Part shown: one piece after another, positions 48,149-59,099 of the stretch | How positions within the stretch are numbered: position 1 is the first letter of the stretch | Layout of the letters: every line of letters starts with the position of its first letter | DNA from: Aquilaria yunnanensis | Taxonomy: Eukaryota > Streptophyta > Magnoliopsida > Malvales > Thymelaeaceae | DNA: 64,000 nucleotides | Direction of reading: 5' to 3' | Assembly (NCBI GenBank): GCA_039654915.1 | Contig: CM077599.1 | Coordinates: 1,490,501-1,554,500, forward strand | Program-made: the position numbers and the translations under genes | Notes under the pieces: model-generated | Told to the model about the DNA's origin: nothing | Database searches by the model: none | Seen by the model: only the letters and a program-made list of their open reading frames with translations

Positions 48149-50400
48149 TAGCGAGCTCACCAGCAGTTCTTTAACCATCCAACCAGACCAGAGGAGAGGT
48201 GGACACATTCCTTTTAATTTTAAACGATAAAAACCTAAAACAATTTAGTGGCACTTTTACAGATTTTCGTGTTGTACAGTAGAAAAAGATTGAATGGAAA
48301 ATTATGAAACAGAGGGCAAAGTACACTATCATCTAAATTTGAGGGATAAAATGTAGCTAATCTAATTAAAATTATTCACTAACTAATTGATGTATTTTCT
48401 CATGAAACAATTTTTTTAACGCATTATTACATGTAGTAGTACTCTCGAAACATATAGCAGTGAAACTGCTAATATTTAATTACTACTACCTCTCTTCGGT
48501 TTATAATCAGGTTATATGCACCGGGACAAAAGTTAAAAAAAAAACAAAAAAGGGTACTGTATTCATTATACGAGTATCGCCAGTAAGATGGAATTTTCAT
48601 TTATAATTCCAAAAAGCAAGTGCGAGCTTGCACGAAGTCTTTTAAACTAAAAAGAAAAGAATTTAAATAACCAGTGGGAGCACATGGGACCAATCCCAAA
48701 AAGGTTAATCAACCCACGAAAAGTTGGTCCCAAATGTGATTCCAGCACCAATTGAGGAGAAAAGAATTGGACGGCCATTATAAAATGCGACTGCATGTTT
48801 TATACTTTCTTCATCCTAATTTAGATAAATTTTTTTTTTATCTGTTGAGAGTTTAAATAATAATTAAAAAAATTTTAAAAAATTTTATACAGTAAAAAAG
48901 TAAGTGAAGATTAAAAAAAAATGTATTAAATTTTATATAATGAGAGTTTAAATATAGGTAAAAAGATAAATTGATTGTTTAAAATTTTCTAAATAAAAAA
49001 ATTTCAATATTTTTGAGACATCCCAAAATGAAATAAATTTCTTTTAAATTGTGACAGAGGAAATAGGTTTTGTTGAATGGCAAATTACATGAAACAAGAA
49101 AAGGATTTAAGCAGGACAAATACGGAATGATTTGTTTGATAAATGCAGCATAAAATACATATGCTCTTTCCATTCTAAAATTTTTGCTCCATTAATTTTT
49201 AGTAATTAATAAAAGATATTTTATTTTCAACATTTTAATATATAAATAAAAAATATTTATATATGAATGATAAATGGAGACATATAGTTTCTAAATATAT
49301 ATTTTTAAAATTTTTTCTAATAAATAATAATATGAATAAATTTAAGTCAAAATAAAAAAAAAAAGTCAAATGGAATAAAAATTTTAGTATAAAAGGAATA
49401 TAGTAAGGTAAAGGATGCATCATATTCCAAACAACAACAGCAACAAAAATTGATTTATATTAAATGACGGATCAAATTGAACTGGACTGGAACTCTGTGG
49501 TAGAGAAATTCTGAATCAAAAGAAAGAAAAAATAAGGATCTTGCTGTGGTTACAAGGTTAAAAAAACTAGCGTCGCTGCGGATCGTACGTGTTTGGTGCT
49601 GAGGGAATTTATTTAGGATAAAAATGATTGAAGTTGAACCGTCGATTCGTATTCATAGTACAGCATACTATCCAAGTGTAGTTAACTTTACCGGTCGGTA
49701 GATCTGATCTGATGACTTCAATAGAATAATGTTTACTACGCATAGCTCATCGCCATCTTGCAATAATCTTAGTTTTGTAAGCAGAGTAGTCTAGCCTTTG
49801 AAACAGTTCGTTTGCGAGGGCGGGCCATATCAATATGATGGCTAGCTGCCCTGCCCATGTCAAACATACATGTAGACTGCTAAGCCTAAAACCAACCAAG
49901 AGACGAGGGCGCATATAATCATCTGCTCTGCACTGCCGATTACAAAAACAAATACTACTTCACATGCACGCTACCAACAAATACAATCTCATCTCGATCG
50001 TTTTGCCGCAGCAAGAAAATTTCCCTCCAGATCATCAACAAAACACAAATTGGGAACCGTGACCGACCACCTTCACGGTCGTAATCTCACAACACAGCAA
50101 TTAGGAAGAGGCAACAGTTGGAAAAGGGTCTGCCTTGAATTCTGAAAACCTACTACTACCAATATTGATCCATCCAACTAGTAATCAAAATTGCAAGCAA
50201 AACGGGAGAAACAAAAAACAAAAAAAAAAAAATAATTCAAAAGTATATATAAAGAAGAGATAATAATAACAATCAAAACCCACAAACCAGCAGCACCAGA
50301 CCAGCTGCCACTGTGAGCCTGATTATGGTCTCAATTTCATCATCTATACATACATATTTTCCCCTTTTTTGCAATCTACCCTTTCTCTGCCATCCTTTTT
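48149..50400. other. Intergenic downstream of the LRX gene
   Basis: AT-rich with one Stowaway-like MITE listed separately. A diverged, similar-looking foldback lies at about 48808-49034 (TTCATCCTAATTTAGA near the left, ACATCCCAAAATGAAATAAA near the right). No gene supported. Confidence 0.4.
49164..49398. mobile_element. Stowaway-like MITE, family 1 copy B
   Basis: About 235 bp. The left end CTCTTTCCATTCTAAAATTT pairs with the right end, whose reverse complement is TTCCTTTTATACTAAAATTT. Interior words ATTTTAATATATAAATA and TATATGAATGATAAAT are shared with the element at 40547. TA follows the right end. Confidence 0.65.
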
Positions 50401-50716
50401 TTATTGCACAACTCTGAATTTCTCATAACAATTCCAAAATAAATATGGAGAGACTTCCTCCTCTTTCCCCTTTTTCTTATCTTGGGCTTATTGACAAGAG
50501 TCAATAACATGCATTCAAGGGTAACAATTGTGTTGATAATCAATTTCTACGGCTGCACATAGTCTGACAATCTTTTCCATGAGCGACGAGAAGAGTTGCC
50601 CCGTAAGCAATGAAAAATGAGGAAAGAGAAGGCTGCGATGTGGCCGATACAACTGTGGACATGTGTTTTTGTTTTTTCTTGTGGTGAAGGTTAGAGGAGG
50701 AAAATTCTCAAAAGAA
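50401..50716 (-). other. Probable 3' UTR of the LRX gene
   Basis: Non-coding sequence after the LRX stop codon in transcript direction. It shows no reading frame of interest. The AAATAAGC-like and AT-rich words that could serve as poly(A) signals are not decisive. Confidence 0.45.
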
Positions 50717-53029
50717 TCAGTACAGGGGCGGCGGCGGAGGTGAAGCGTATGAAACTCCAATCACTGGGGGCAATGGCCCTTGGTATACAGGAGCCGGAGG
50801 AGGCGGGCTCTCGTAAATAATTGCTGGCGGTGGGGGTGGTGGGTTTTCACACGGGGTTGGTGGCTGTGGGGATGGGGGAGGTGGGGAATGTTGAATTGGT
50901 GGTGGTGGTGAATTGTAATGAACCGGTGGAGGGGGTGAACTGTAGTGAATTGGAGGTGGGGGTGAATAGTAATGAACAGGTGGTGGAGGCGAACTGTAAT
51001 GCACAGGTGGAGGTGGTGACGCGTATATTACAGGTGGCGGTGGAGGTGATGGTGATGGTGGAGGCTTGTAAGGTGTGGGTATTGGTGGCGGAGGCGGCGA
51101 ATAGGATGGGGGTGGTGGAGGAGGCGAGAATTCAATACATGGTGGAGGAGGTGGAGGTGGTTCTATACATGGTGGTGGCGATGGGGGAGGTGGAGAGTGG
51201 ACTGGAGGTGGCGGTGAGTAGACAAGCGGCGGCGGCGGGGGTGACACATAAGGATATATTGGCGGAGGCGGGGAATGTGGAGGAGGTGGTGGAGAGGAAT
51301 AATGCGGTGGAGGTGGCGGCGAATGGTAGTACGGAACTGGTGGTGGGGGAGAAAATAGTGGAGGTGGAGGTGGCGGGGAGTTAGCCGGAGGAGGTGGTGG
51401 CGGCCGCACACAATAAGGAGGCGCCGGTGAAGGAGAAGGAGGTGGGGGCGAGGGTGGAGGGGGTGAAGGAGGAGGTGGTGATGGAGGGGGAGGTGATGGA
51501 GGTGGTGGTGGAGGGGAGTAGACAGGAGGTGGGGGTGGAGAAGGTGAGGGTGGTGGCGGCGGAGAGTACACCGGTGGGGGTGGGGGTGGGGGTGACGGGG
51601 GTGGTGGGGATGGTGGTGGTGGAGAATACACTGGTGGTGGCGGAGAGTGCACAGGCGGGGGTGGCGGCGGCGAGTGCACAGGCGGCGGTGGAGGAGGTGA
51701 ATGCATTGGCGCTGGTGGAGGAGGTGATTGAGGAATGACAACAGGAGGCGGGGGTAAACGAACAGGTGGAGGGGGCGACAAAACTACGGGCGGCGATGGC
51801 GGTGGAGGCGGCGGCAAAGAGGGAACAAATGGAGCACATCTAAACGAGCCACAATGCACTGGCCGAGACAAGAACGACTTACAGCTCGCAGCGCTTCTCT
51901 GCAAAGGCCTCGCCGGTAAGCAGTTCCTCCGGTCGTCAAAGTCGGGCAAGCTTAAGCACTGCGGCGGCTCTCCGGTGAAGAAGTTGTAGGAGAAGGTAAA
52001 ATTCTGCAGATTGGGCAGCTGACAAATACTCGCCGGAATCTTCCCAGAAAGCATGTTATGCGCGACATTGAGCTGTTCCAGGCTGACCATCCCTCCGATT
52101 GTATCCGGCAAAGGACCCATCAACTGATTGAAGCTAACATCGAAAACCGTTACATTTCTAAGCCTCCCAATCTCCGGCGGCAAGCAAGATCGCAACCCAT
52201 CGTTCAACAAGATAATCTCGTTAAGATTCGACATGTTTCCCAGACTAGAAGGAACACAGCCGTGGAACTTGTTGTTGGCGAGGACGATGACAGACACCGG
52301 CGAGTTGCCGAAGTTGTCCGGCAGCTGGAAGCGGAACCGATTGTCGTTGAGGAAAATGGCGTCCAAATCCTTGTCGAACAGCTCCCTGGGCACATTCCCC
52401 TCGAATTCGTTGAACCTGAGATCCAAGAACTTAAGTGACGGCAGCCTCAAAACCACTTTCGGGAACTTACCGGCAAACCGATTGTTGCTGAGATCCAGCT
52501 CGAACAGAAGCTTCAAGTCCTTGAAATTGTGGGGAATAGTACCGCAGAAGCGGTTGGAGTTGATGTGGAACAATGCGAGATCGACGAGAAGGCCCAGCTC
52601 CTCGGGCAAGTAGCCGGCGATGTCGCCATGGTTGAGATCAATGCCGGCGACGGTCCGGATCTTGGGATTATCCGGGGCGCGGGCACAGAAGACATTGGAG
52701 TAGTTGCAGACATCAGATCCGACCCAATCCAGGGTGAGATTGTAAGGATCCGAGAAAATGGCTTGCTTCCAAGCTTGGAGAGCTATGTAAGCGCTCCGGA
52801 TTCGAGGGTTCTCGAACACAAGGGAGGGATCGACGGTGACGTTCTCGCCTCGGTCGCCATCCTGGTCTCTGTAGTAGAGCAGCTGTCGCTGCTTGATGTA
52901 CGAGGCCTCCTGGTCAATGAGAGCTCCATGGCTGATAATGGGGCTGGAAGCGGAGGCAGAGAAGCTCAGAGAGAGAGAGAAGAGAAGAAGAAAGAGGTGA
53001 GAAGAGGGAAAATGGGTCTCCTTCTTCAT
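50717..53029 (-). CDS. LRX: Leucine-rich-repeat extensin (LRX3/4/5-like), single exon
   Basis: Cell-wall protein whose LRR part binds RALF peptides in known family members and whose extensin part anchors it in the wall. It is one uninterrupted 771-codon frame giving 770 residues. A signal peptide covers about residues 1-27 (hydrophobic LFLLLFSLSLSFSASA). An LRR N-cap region lies at about 70-125 with Trp87 and Cys108/Cys115 (SDVCNYSNVFC). About ten LRRs span 127-355 (e.g. LDLSNNRFAGKFP, LDLRFNEFEGNVP). A Cys-rich hinge with CX8-12C spacing runs at 358-398 (CLS, NCLPARP, SCKSF, HCGSFRC). The extensin domain (about 404-770) is dense in SPPPP with VYSPPPP and VHYYSPPPP, whose tyrosines can crosslink. 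It ends VIGVSYASPPPPPLY. LRR sequence and the tail fit the vegetative LRX3-5 clade rather than pollen PEX proteins. The only ATG fits a signal peptide. Confidence 0.95.
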   Translation of the reverse strand: MKKETHFPSSHLFLLLFSLSLSFSASASSPIISHGALIDQEASYIKQRQLLYYRDQDGDRGENVTVDPSLVFENPRIRSAYIALQAWKQAIFSDPYNLTLDWVGSDVCNYSNVFCARAPDNPKIRTVAGIDLNHGDIAGYLPEELGLLVDLALFHINSNRFCGTIPHNFKDLKLLFELDLSNNRFAGKFPKVVLRLPSLKFLDLRFNEFEGNVPRELFDKDLDAIFLNDNRFRFQLPDNFGNSPVSVIVLANNKFHGCVPSSLGNMSNLNEIILLNDGLRSCLPPEIGRLRNVTVFDVSFNQLMGPLPDTIGGMVSLEQLNVAHNMLSGKIPASICQLPNLQNFTFSYNFFTGEPPQCLSLPDFDDRRNCLPARPLQRSAASCKSFLSRPVHCGSFRCAPFVPSLPPPPPPSPPVVLSPPPPVRLPPPPVVIPQSPPPPAPMHSPPPPPPVHSPPPPPPVHSPPPPVYSPPPPSPPPPSPPPPPPPVYSPPPPPSPSPPPPPVYSPPPPPPSPPPPSPPPPSPPPPSPPPPSPSPAPPYCVRPPPPPPANSPPPPPPLFSPPPPVPYYHSPPPPPHYSSPPPPPHSPPPPIYPYVSPPPPPLVYSPPPPVHSPPPPSPPPCIEPPPPPPPCIEFSPPPPPPSYSPPPPPIPTPYKPPPSPSPPPPPVIYASPPPPVHYSSPPPPVHYYSPPPPIHYSSPPPPVHYNSPPPPIQHSPPPPSPQPPTPCENPPPPPPAIIYESPPPPAPVYQGPLPPVIGVSYASPPPPPLY

Positions 53030-53331
53030 CTCACATGAGACATCTGATTGACCAAATGCCAGTTCGTTTTCTTATTCCCAGCAACCCAACCAGCCACCTT
53101 CGGATGAGCAAGTTCTGGTATCTGGAAAGGAAAATGTGGAATCGGCAGAAAATGGGTGGCCTGGACTTGAGATCTAAGAGGCAGACCAAATGGAATGGAG
53201 AGGATTTGAGGGCTTTGGGGCTGAGGAGAGAGAAAGGGTTTTTTCTACTGGTGTCTGGAGAAGAGCGCGTGAGAGAGAGAGCGATAATAATCCATCAAAA
53301 GTACAGCTAAATCACAGCTCAAAGCCCACCA

Positions 53332-53379
53332 GATTCTCTCTCTCTCACTCTCCCCCCAAAATATTTATTTTAATATAAC
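53332..53379 (-). promoter_or_regulatory. Probable LRX core promoter
   Basis: On the minus strand a TATA-like TATATTAAAATAAATA (53379-53364) is followed after a few bases by a GA-rich leader (GAGAGTGAGAGAGAGAGA). The resulting 5' UTR would be about 300 bases. Inferred from motif and distance. Confidence 0.45.
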
Positions 53380-53399
53380 TGCTGCTACTCCTACCGGTA

Positions 53400-54486
53400 A
53401 TAATTTTTGTCTTCCTCCTTTTATTTGAATTCAATATCTTACGGGAATATTGCTGATTTATTCTTTCTCAATCCATCCCCATTGGAACTTATCAACTAAG
53501 CAAGGACTTCCGTTGTTGAAATTAAAATCAAACCAATTTTTGACTTAAGATTAGGAATTATTTTCGCAGAAGTTAACGGAGTATGCCAAAAAGATAAATT
53601 AATGGAGTATGCCAAAAAGATTATGAACTTGCACTTTGGGCTATGTTATAAAAATGATTGCCCAGTTTCGTCTGAAATTACTAATAATACATTAAAAATG
53701 TTTGGTTCTTGAAAGAAAAACATGATTATCTCTGTTTGTTTTGTATATTGAATATCTTTTGTGGAGTAATTTATGAAGACGAGTAGCACTCTAATATTCT
53801 TCGGACGCAACTAATAATTTGGTCCACTACTAATTCAGAACAATAATTGTAAGTATAAGAAGGAGACGAGGAGGAGGAAGAGGAATCATGGACTCCAATA
53901 ACGCGAAAAGAGTTTGTTACATTAAAATATGGAACCGGTTGTAATGCATTCCGGCAAAGTTTGACCAGAGATAGTGATAAAAATAAAGCCGGCCGGTGGC
54001 CAGTCAGTGTCACGAGATGAGGGTGAAAATTTTACGAGTTCAAACCCTTTTTTTTTTTGGGTTTATTACGCCTTAGCAAATACTACCACAATACATTAGC
54101 TGCATGCCAAAAGAGTACTAGCGGTAGAAAAGGAAGAAAGCAAACATTATTATAGGTGGTGGTGGAAGTGGAATGAGTGGTAGATGTGAGTTTAAGAGAT
54201 GAATTTTTAACCCATCTCCATCCCCGAGCCTGGGTGGAGCGGTTTTGTTGTTTGGCTTGGCGTTAATCGTCAAAAACAATACGTCAATTCACTAGTGTTT
54301 TAATAAAATGTTTCCTCATTAGATAACGAACAGAATATTTAAAAAAAAAATTAATGTAACAGAAAATAATGATTAGATATAGAATTCTCTCTATCACCTA
54401 CTTTCACGGAAGCTGTCAATTAATTGATTAATACATCTTTTAGTAAAAGAATTTCGAATAATTATAATAAGCTTACAAGTCTAGAT
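53400..54486. other. LRX upstream region
   Basis: No gene supported. Probably holds distal LRX promoter sequence. An 80-codon minus-strand frame at 53771-54013 has a Ser run and no domain. Confidence 0.4.
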
Positions 54487-54895
54487 AAAATTATACTTTG
54501 TCTCTCCTATTTTAGAAATGTACAATTTGTCCTGTCTTTTTAATATAGTCAAACAATAAATTCTAAAATCTTAATTTTGACATTACGGTAGTCATCTTCT
54601 AATAATTTCAATCTGTATTTTATTTTTTTACAGTTAATGAAATTTTAAATTATCTGTTTTTTTTCTATATTTCTTTTATTTATTAAAAAAATATTTTTTA
54701 AATGTCAATTAATTATAAAAAAAAGCTATACAGATTTGAATTGCTTGAAGAAAACAATTGTGTAATCTAAATTAAGATTTTAGAAATAGCTTTTGGACTG
54801 TATTAAAAAATAAAGAGTAAAGTGTCTATTTTTAAAATCGAAAAAAGGCAAAGTGTGATTTCACTTCAACCTTAAAAGACAAATTGTAATTAACC
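54487..54895. repeat. Dispersed foldback repeat, copy 2
   Basis: Shares with copy 1 (30825-31255) the run TTTAGAAATGTACAATTTGT, GTAGTCATCTTCTAATAATT, and a right half with AAATTAAGATTTTAGAAATA. The halves are partly self-complementary. Boundaries approximate. Confidence 0.6.
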
Positions 54896-57479
54896 AAAAA
54901 ACATTACGACATAAGTGTCAATGCCTGCAACACTACACTAGCACTGCTAGTAATTAAACGAATTGCCTTCCCCAGATGCCACCCTTTCATTACCATTCTA
55001 CTCATTCCTTCGCTTATCTCTTCAACAGTATATTTTTCTTTTTCTTTTTTTGTTTTTTAAAAAATTTCATGTGCATTATATATACATATAGAGAGGGAGA
55101 GGGGGGGGAGAGAGTTTTACATCAATCAAATTCCAATCCTGTCACAGTAAATTTTAATAATTTAGTTTCATAAACTTGTTATATTAAATTTCAAAATCAT
55201 TTGCAAATTGAGAAGGAAATGTGCTGGTTGACCAAGTTGAGTGGCTTCTGGCAGACATATTTAGGCTTTTTTTTTAGGAGGGGGGGTCTCCGATTTTGGT
55301 TATTATACTTATGTTTTTCAGATTGCACGGTACAGCGGGCAAAAAAACATCTATAATCTTAGAAAATATAGAAATGACCTAAAAGTTAAAATAAAGTTTA
55401 GAGACAACTTACACTATGCTCAAAACCATACAAATTATGGTGATAAAGTTTTGTTTTATAAGATAGAAATAACATGGGAAAGTTTGAAAATGAATACGAC
55501 AAATAAAAAGTATTTAGCATTTTAAATAAGAAAAATTGATAAATCAGGGGCTAGGACGGATTAAAACCAAAGAAAAAGTGAAATAGTCTAAATGCAAAAA
55601 ATAACAATATAAGCCTCCAAGCAAGTGATCACTTGGTCAAAAAGCAATCAATGCTATAAAAACAAAAGAATTGCCTCATAGAAAATGGATCTCATTGAGA
55701 AAAAAGGATTGAGAAAAACACAAAAAAAAATGATGTTGTTTTATTCACTATTTATTAGATATTAAATAACCCTTATACGTTTAGTATATACAAAGGGAAA
55801 ATAGGGAAAAATACTATTAAATCAAGTAAAAAACTTAGGTAGCTAATGCATATCAATATAGATTGAAAACATTTAAAAAACATGGTTTTTTTTGTAATCA
55901 GAATATATATTGTAATCTATTACAGGAGTTAGGATAAAAGTGAACTATCCTAAACTTAGAAAGTGAAGGGTTTGTTGCATAAAATCTAAAAGATTTCAGT
56001 TACAATAAAACATGGCATTTTATGTATTGTTTAATGAATAGTATGTTGTTTTATGCATTTAATGTGTGTATGTGTGTGTGTAATTATACACATATGTCTA
56101 ATTAGACACACTAACCAACACTTATTCCTATATACATAAGCCACTAATCATCCTAAAAATTTAACAAAATTGCCTCTAAACAATATATATATCTTTTTCT
56201 CTCTCTAGAAATCCTAGTTGTCACCGTCGCTATCATTTCCCGTCATCTTTTTTCTCACTTTGCCAGCCATAACCTTCATATCGGGGTTTTTCCACTCCCT
56301 CATTACCTTTAGATTAAAGCTTCCCCACCAATTATTACCTCAAATCTCCGTTGTTCGTCACCTTGAATTGTGTCATCATCATCGCTTCTAAATCTGGGCT
56401 TCTCAATTGATCGTCACCTTGGATTGTATCATCATCGTCACCTCTAAATCACACCATTATAAATCTTATGCAGATCGTGTCATTATTGCTTGCATCTAAA
56501 TCTCATTGTTGTCCTTCATGAGATCGCATCATCGACATCTCCAATTGTCTCCAAATTGCATTGGATTACCATTGCTCTACTCCATATCATGTCTTCATTA
56601 CCTCAAGATCAAATCATTTGTTGCTTGCCTCTATTGTCTCTGCCACTAATTTATGCACAAAAAACAATTTGGAGGATTGTTTAAGACAATATAAAAAAGT
56701 GTCTGAAATGATATGTTGAAGTATCTAAACGAATATGTAAACATGTGTGAAGCAATATATAGACATTTTATTTTTTTAAAACAATATGTAACGTGTCTAC
56801 AGACAAATGTAAAAATGTCCAAAATAATATATAAAACTAATTTTTCGGGCACAATAGACCGTAACCAATATTAGTTTCTAAATCTCAATGTCATTGCCTC
56901 CATGAACCTACATATCATGCAACTTTCCACCACAACATGCCATTCATCGCTCATCTCAGTAATCTCATCATCATCGCTCAACTTTTTTGACTTTATCTAG
57001 GGATGTATGTCTTTTCCCATATGGCTTTGATCTGACAATGTCTTGTCTTCTCAAATTTTGATATGTTGTCGACATCATTTTCTTGTTTCATCATCATTGC
57101 CTTTGTCATCCACCTTTGCTAGTGCAATGGCTCATTGTCATAAAAAATATTGATGGATGTGGTGATGGCAACCGGCGAATAAGATGAAGGTATGATTTGA
57201 TCAATGACATTATTAACTTTGTGTGCTATGTCTAACTATATATATGTACATGGTATCCTCTGTAAATCTGACTTTGTCAACTCTTTCACCTTGCTTCTTA
57301 AATTTTAATTCGGGTTGTTTCACCCTTAAATTGATGGAAACTTGACATATGCACTCACATGCATGATTGTTATTATGAAAATGATACTTCTAATTATAAT
57401 AAGACCAAAATGAATGACAAATGGAAGAAAAATAAATTAGTTTTCGAAAATAAGCTAATTGAATAGGAGCTTTTTGATA
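54896..57479. other. Intergenic, low-complexity CAT-rich region
   Basis: Bases 56200-57150 are dense in TCATCATC, CGTCACC and CTCC words with no sustained frame. At 56660-56840 a degenerate tandem repeat of roughly 35 bases is built on variants of AATATGTAAA.ATGTCT. No gene is supported and I cannot name an element. Confidence 0.4.
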
Positions 57480-58355
57480 ACATGCAAAACTTTGGGCCTA
57501 ATACTCATGCCAGAACTCACTCTGCCATCACCCATCTCACTTTCTCCATCTTTGCCCCTAATAGATGTTTAAAATGATAGGATTATAGATGCTTTTTCAC
57601 TCCCTAAGCTTATCTTCCAACTCATCACATCTTCTAGATAGTTGGCTCTAGTAGAGCCATTTAATCGTCTCCTCCACCACCTTCTCGATCGTTTCCTTGC
57701 CCTCTACCAACAACTTCTTGGGGATTTTCTAACCCTTCATTGTGTGCATAATTCTGAAGCACATTTTTCACCTCTACTTCTCTTTAGATAATAGTCTTCA
57801 ACCTTATACTGTTTCATCACTTTCATAATCTTTTCTACATCCTCTTTGCTCAACCACTTATTGTCATTCATTATGGTTATCTAATCCATATTTCCAGTTA
57901 TTTTATCCTCTATTGCTATGTTCAATATCCCATTTGCATTTATTTGAAATGTCACACTAATTTACAGTATCCACATCGGCGCTAATGAGATTATGCTAAA
58001 CTCAAATTTCCCTAACAAGTTATTCTTTTTAGTTATCCGTCATTCATGTTCATATGACTATTTTGAAATGCTAGGTTTGTTGTCAGAGTACATCAAAATG
58101 ATTTGTCCTTTCATAATTGGGATAGATGTGTTATGAGGGATCAACACTGTCATGACTCTATTGACAATTTCAAGGCCAAAGAGGTGTCATGTCCAGGAGA
58201 AAAAAATCCTAAACTTTCTAGTCCCCACCATCAAAGGGGATATTTGTCTGCATCACAGGTTTGTATGCCACCGATTTACTAGGGTTTATGCTCTTGTAGA
58301 GCTCTTTTCTATTAAAAAAACATTGGTAAAAGCTATTGTGCGTTTGGAATTCAAG
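57480..58355 (-). pseudogene. Decayed cytosolic HSP70 (C-terminal part)
   Basis: On the minus strand, pieces of the HSP70 chaperone appear in correct order across several frames. In order: LLPMFF / ELYKSINPSKSVAY at about 58320-58250, LLDMTPL near 58190, LLGKFEF near 58010, INANGILNIAIEDKITG near 57930, TMNDNKWLSKEDVEKIMK near 57860 and SQLSRRCDELEDKLRE near 57640. NPIILNIY follows near 57580. These match the end of the ATPase domain and the whole substrate-binding domain and lid. Stops and frameshifts occur about every 20-40 codons, and the N-terminal half is absent. No intron position falls in this part, so retro-copy versus segmental copy cannot be told. No product is expected. Confidence 0.85.
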
Positions 58356-59099
58356 TCAACATACTAACTAGGGCCACTTCATGCACCTGGCTTTGTTTAT
58401 ATTTTCGCGTTCATATTACATCCAAAACTTGCGGTATCATTACCTTCATATCTTGTACTCATTATAGGCATTGAAGAAGAGGCAGAAGTACTCTTCACTG
58501 TGATAAATTTTGTAGACAATGGCCTAGGGTTTGGAAAGAAACTCATTTGATCCTATATTTTAATCTCTCCTATCATGTTATCACTTATACTCCATTTAAA
58601 AGTGTTGAAAGGGTAAAAGGCCCTGATTTGAAAATTTTGAGGGGTGAGTAAATTGAATTGAAGTTTAAATATTGTAATAAGAGTTAACAAATTTAGAGGG
58701 GTAAAATGGTATTTATGCATTTTTCTCTTAAGGTTTGTGGATTTAGGCAACTGATTGATTTAAAATTTCAATGTTTAATTATTTAGATGTTGGTGATTGA
58801 TTTATTATAGCATTACTGTTAGTTATAGCCGGCAACAACAATAGATGTAGGCAACGTTAATCGGAGGCGCTTTTCAGACCCATGGATCATCTCCTGCCCT
58901 ACTGGATCGTCAGCCTATACTCTGTTTCTACTACTTGCTTTGTGCTACCCCTAACATCTCCTTTCCATTTCTCCCCACAAAAAATTCCATTTCTACAAGT
59001 TATATTATGCCCAACATAGCCCCTAGCCTATTTGAGAGGTTTAGAACCTCAAACAAAAGGTTTAGACACTCATTTATGCTTATCAGGTTTCATTTCATA
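58356..59099. other. Intergenic, no feature recognised
   Basis: No further HSP70-like sequence could be followed past about 58355. Nothing else recognised. Confidence 0.4.

Noticed and set aside
50821..51839. Long frames (up to 192 codons) on both strands across the extensin region
   Set aside because: They are frame shadows of the SPPPP codon repeat. The LRX frame alone has a signal peptide, LRRs and family-length match.
52058..53038. Frames of 126-169 codons antisense to the LRX LRR part
   Set aside because: Antisense shadows without domains; the sense strand is a clear LRR domain.
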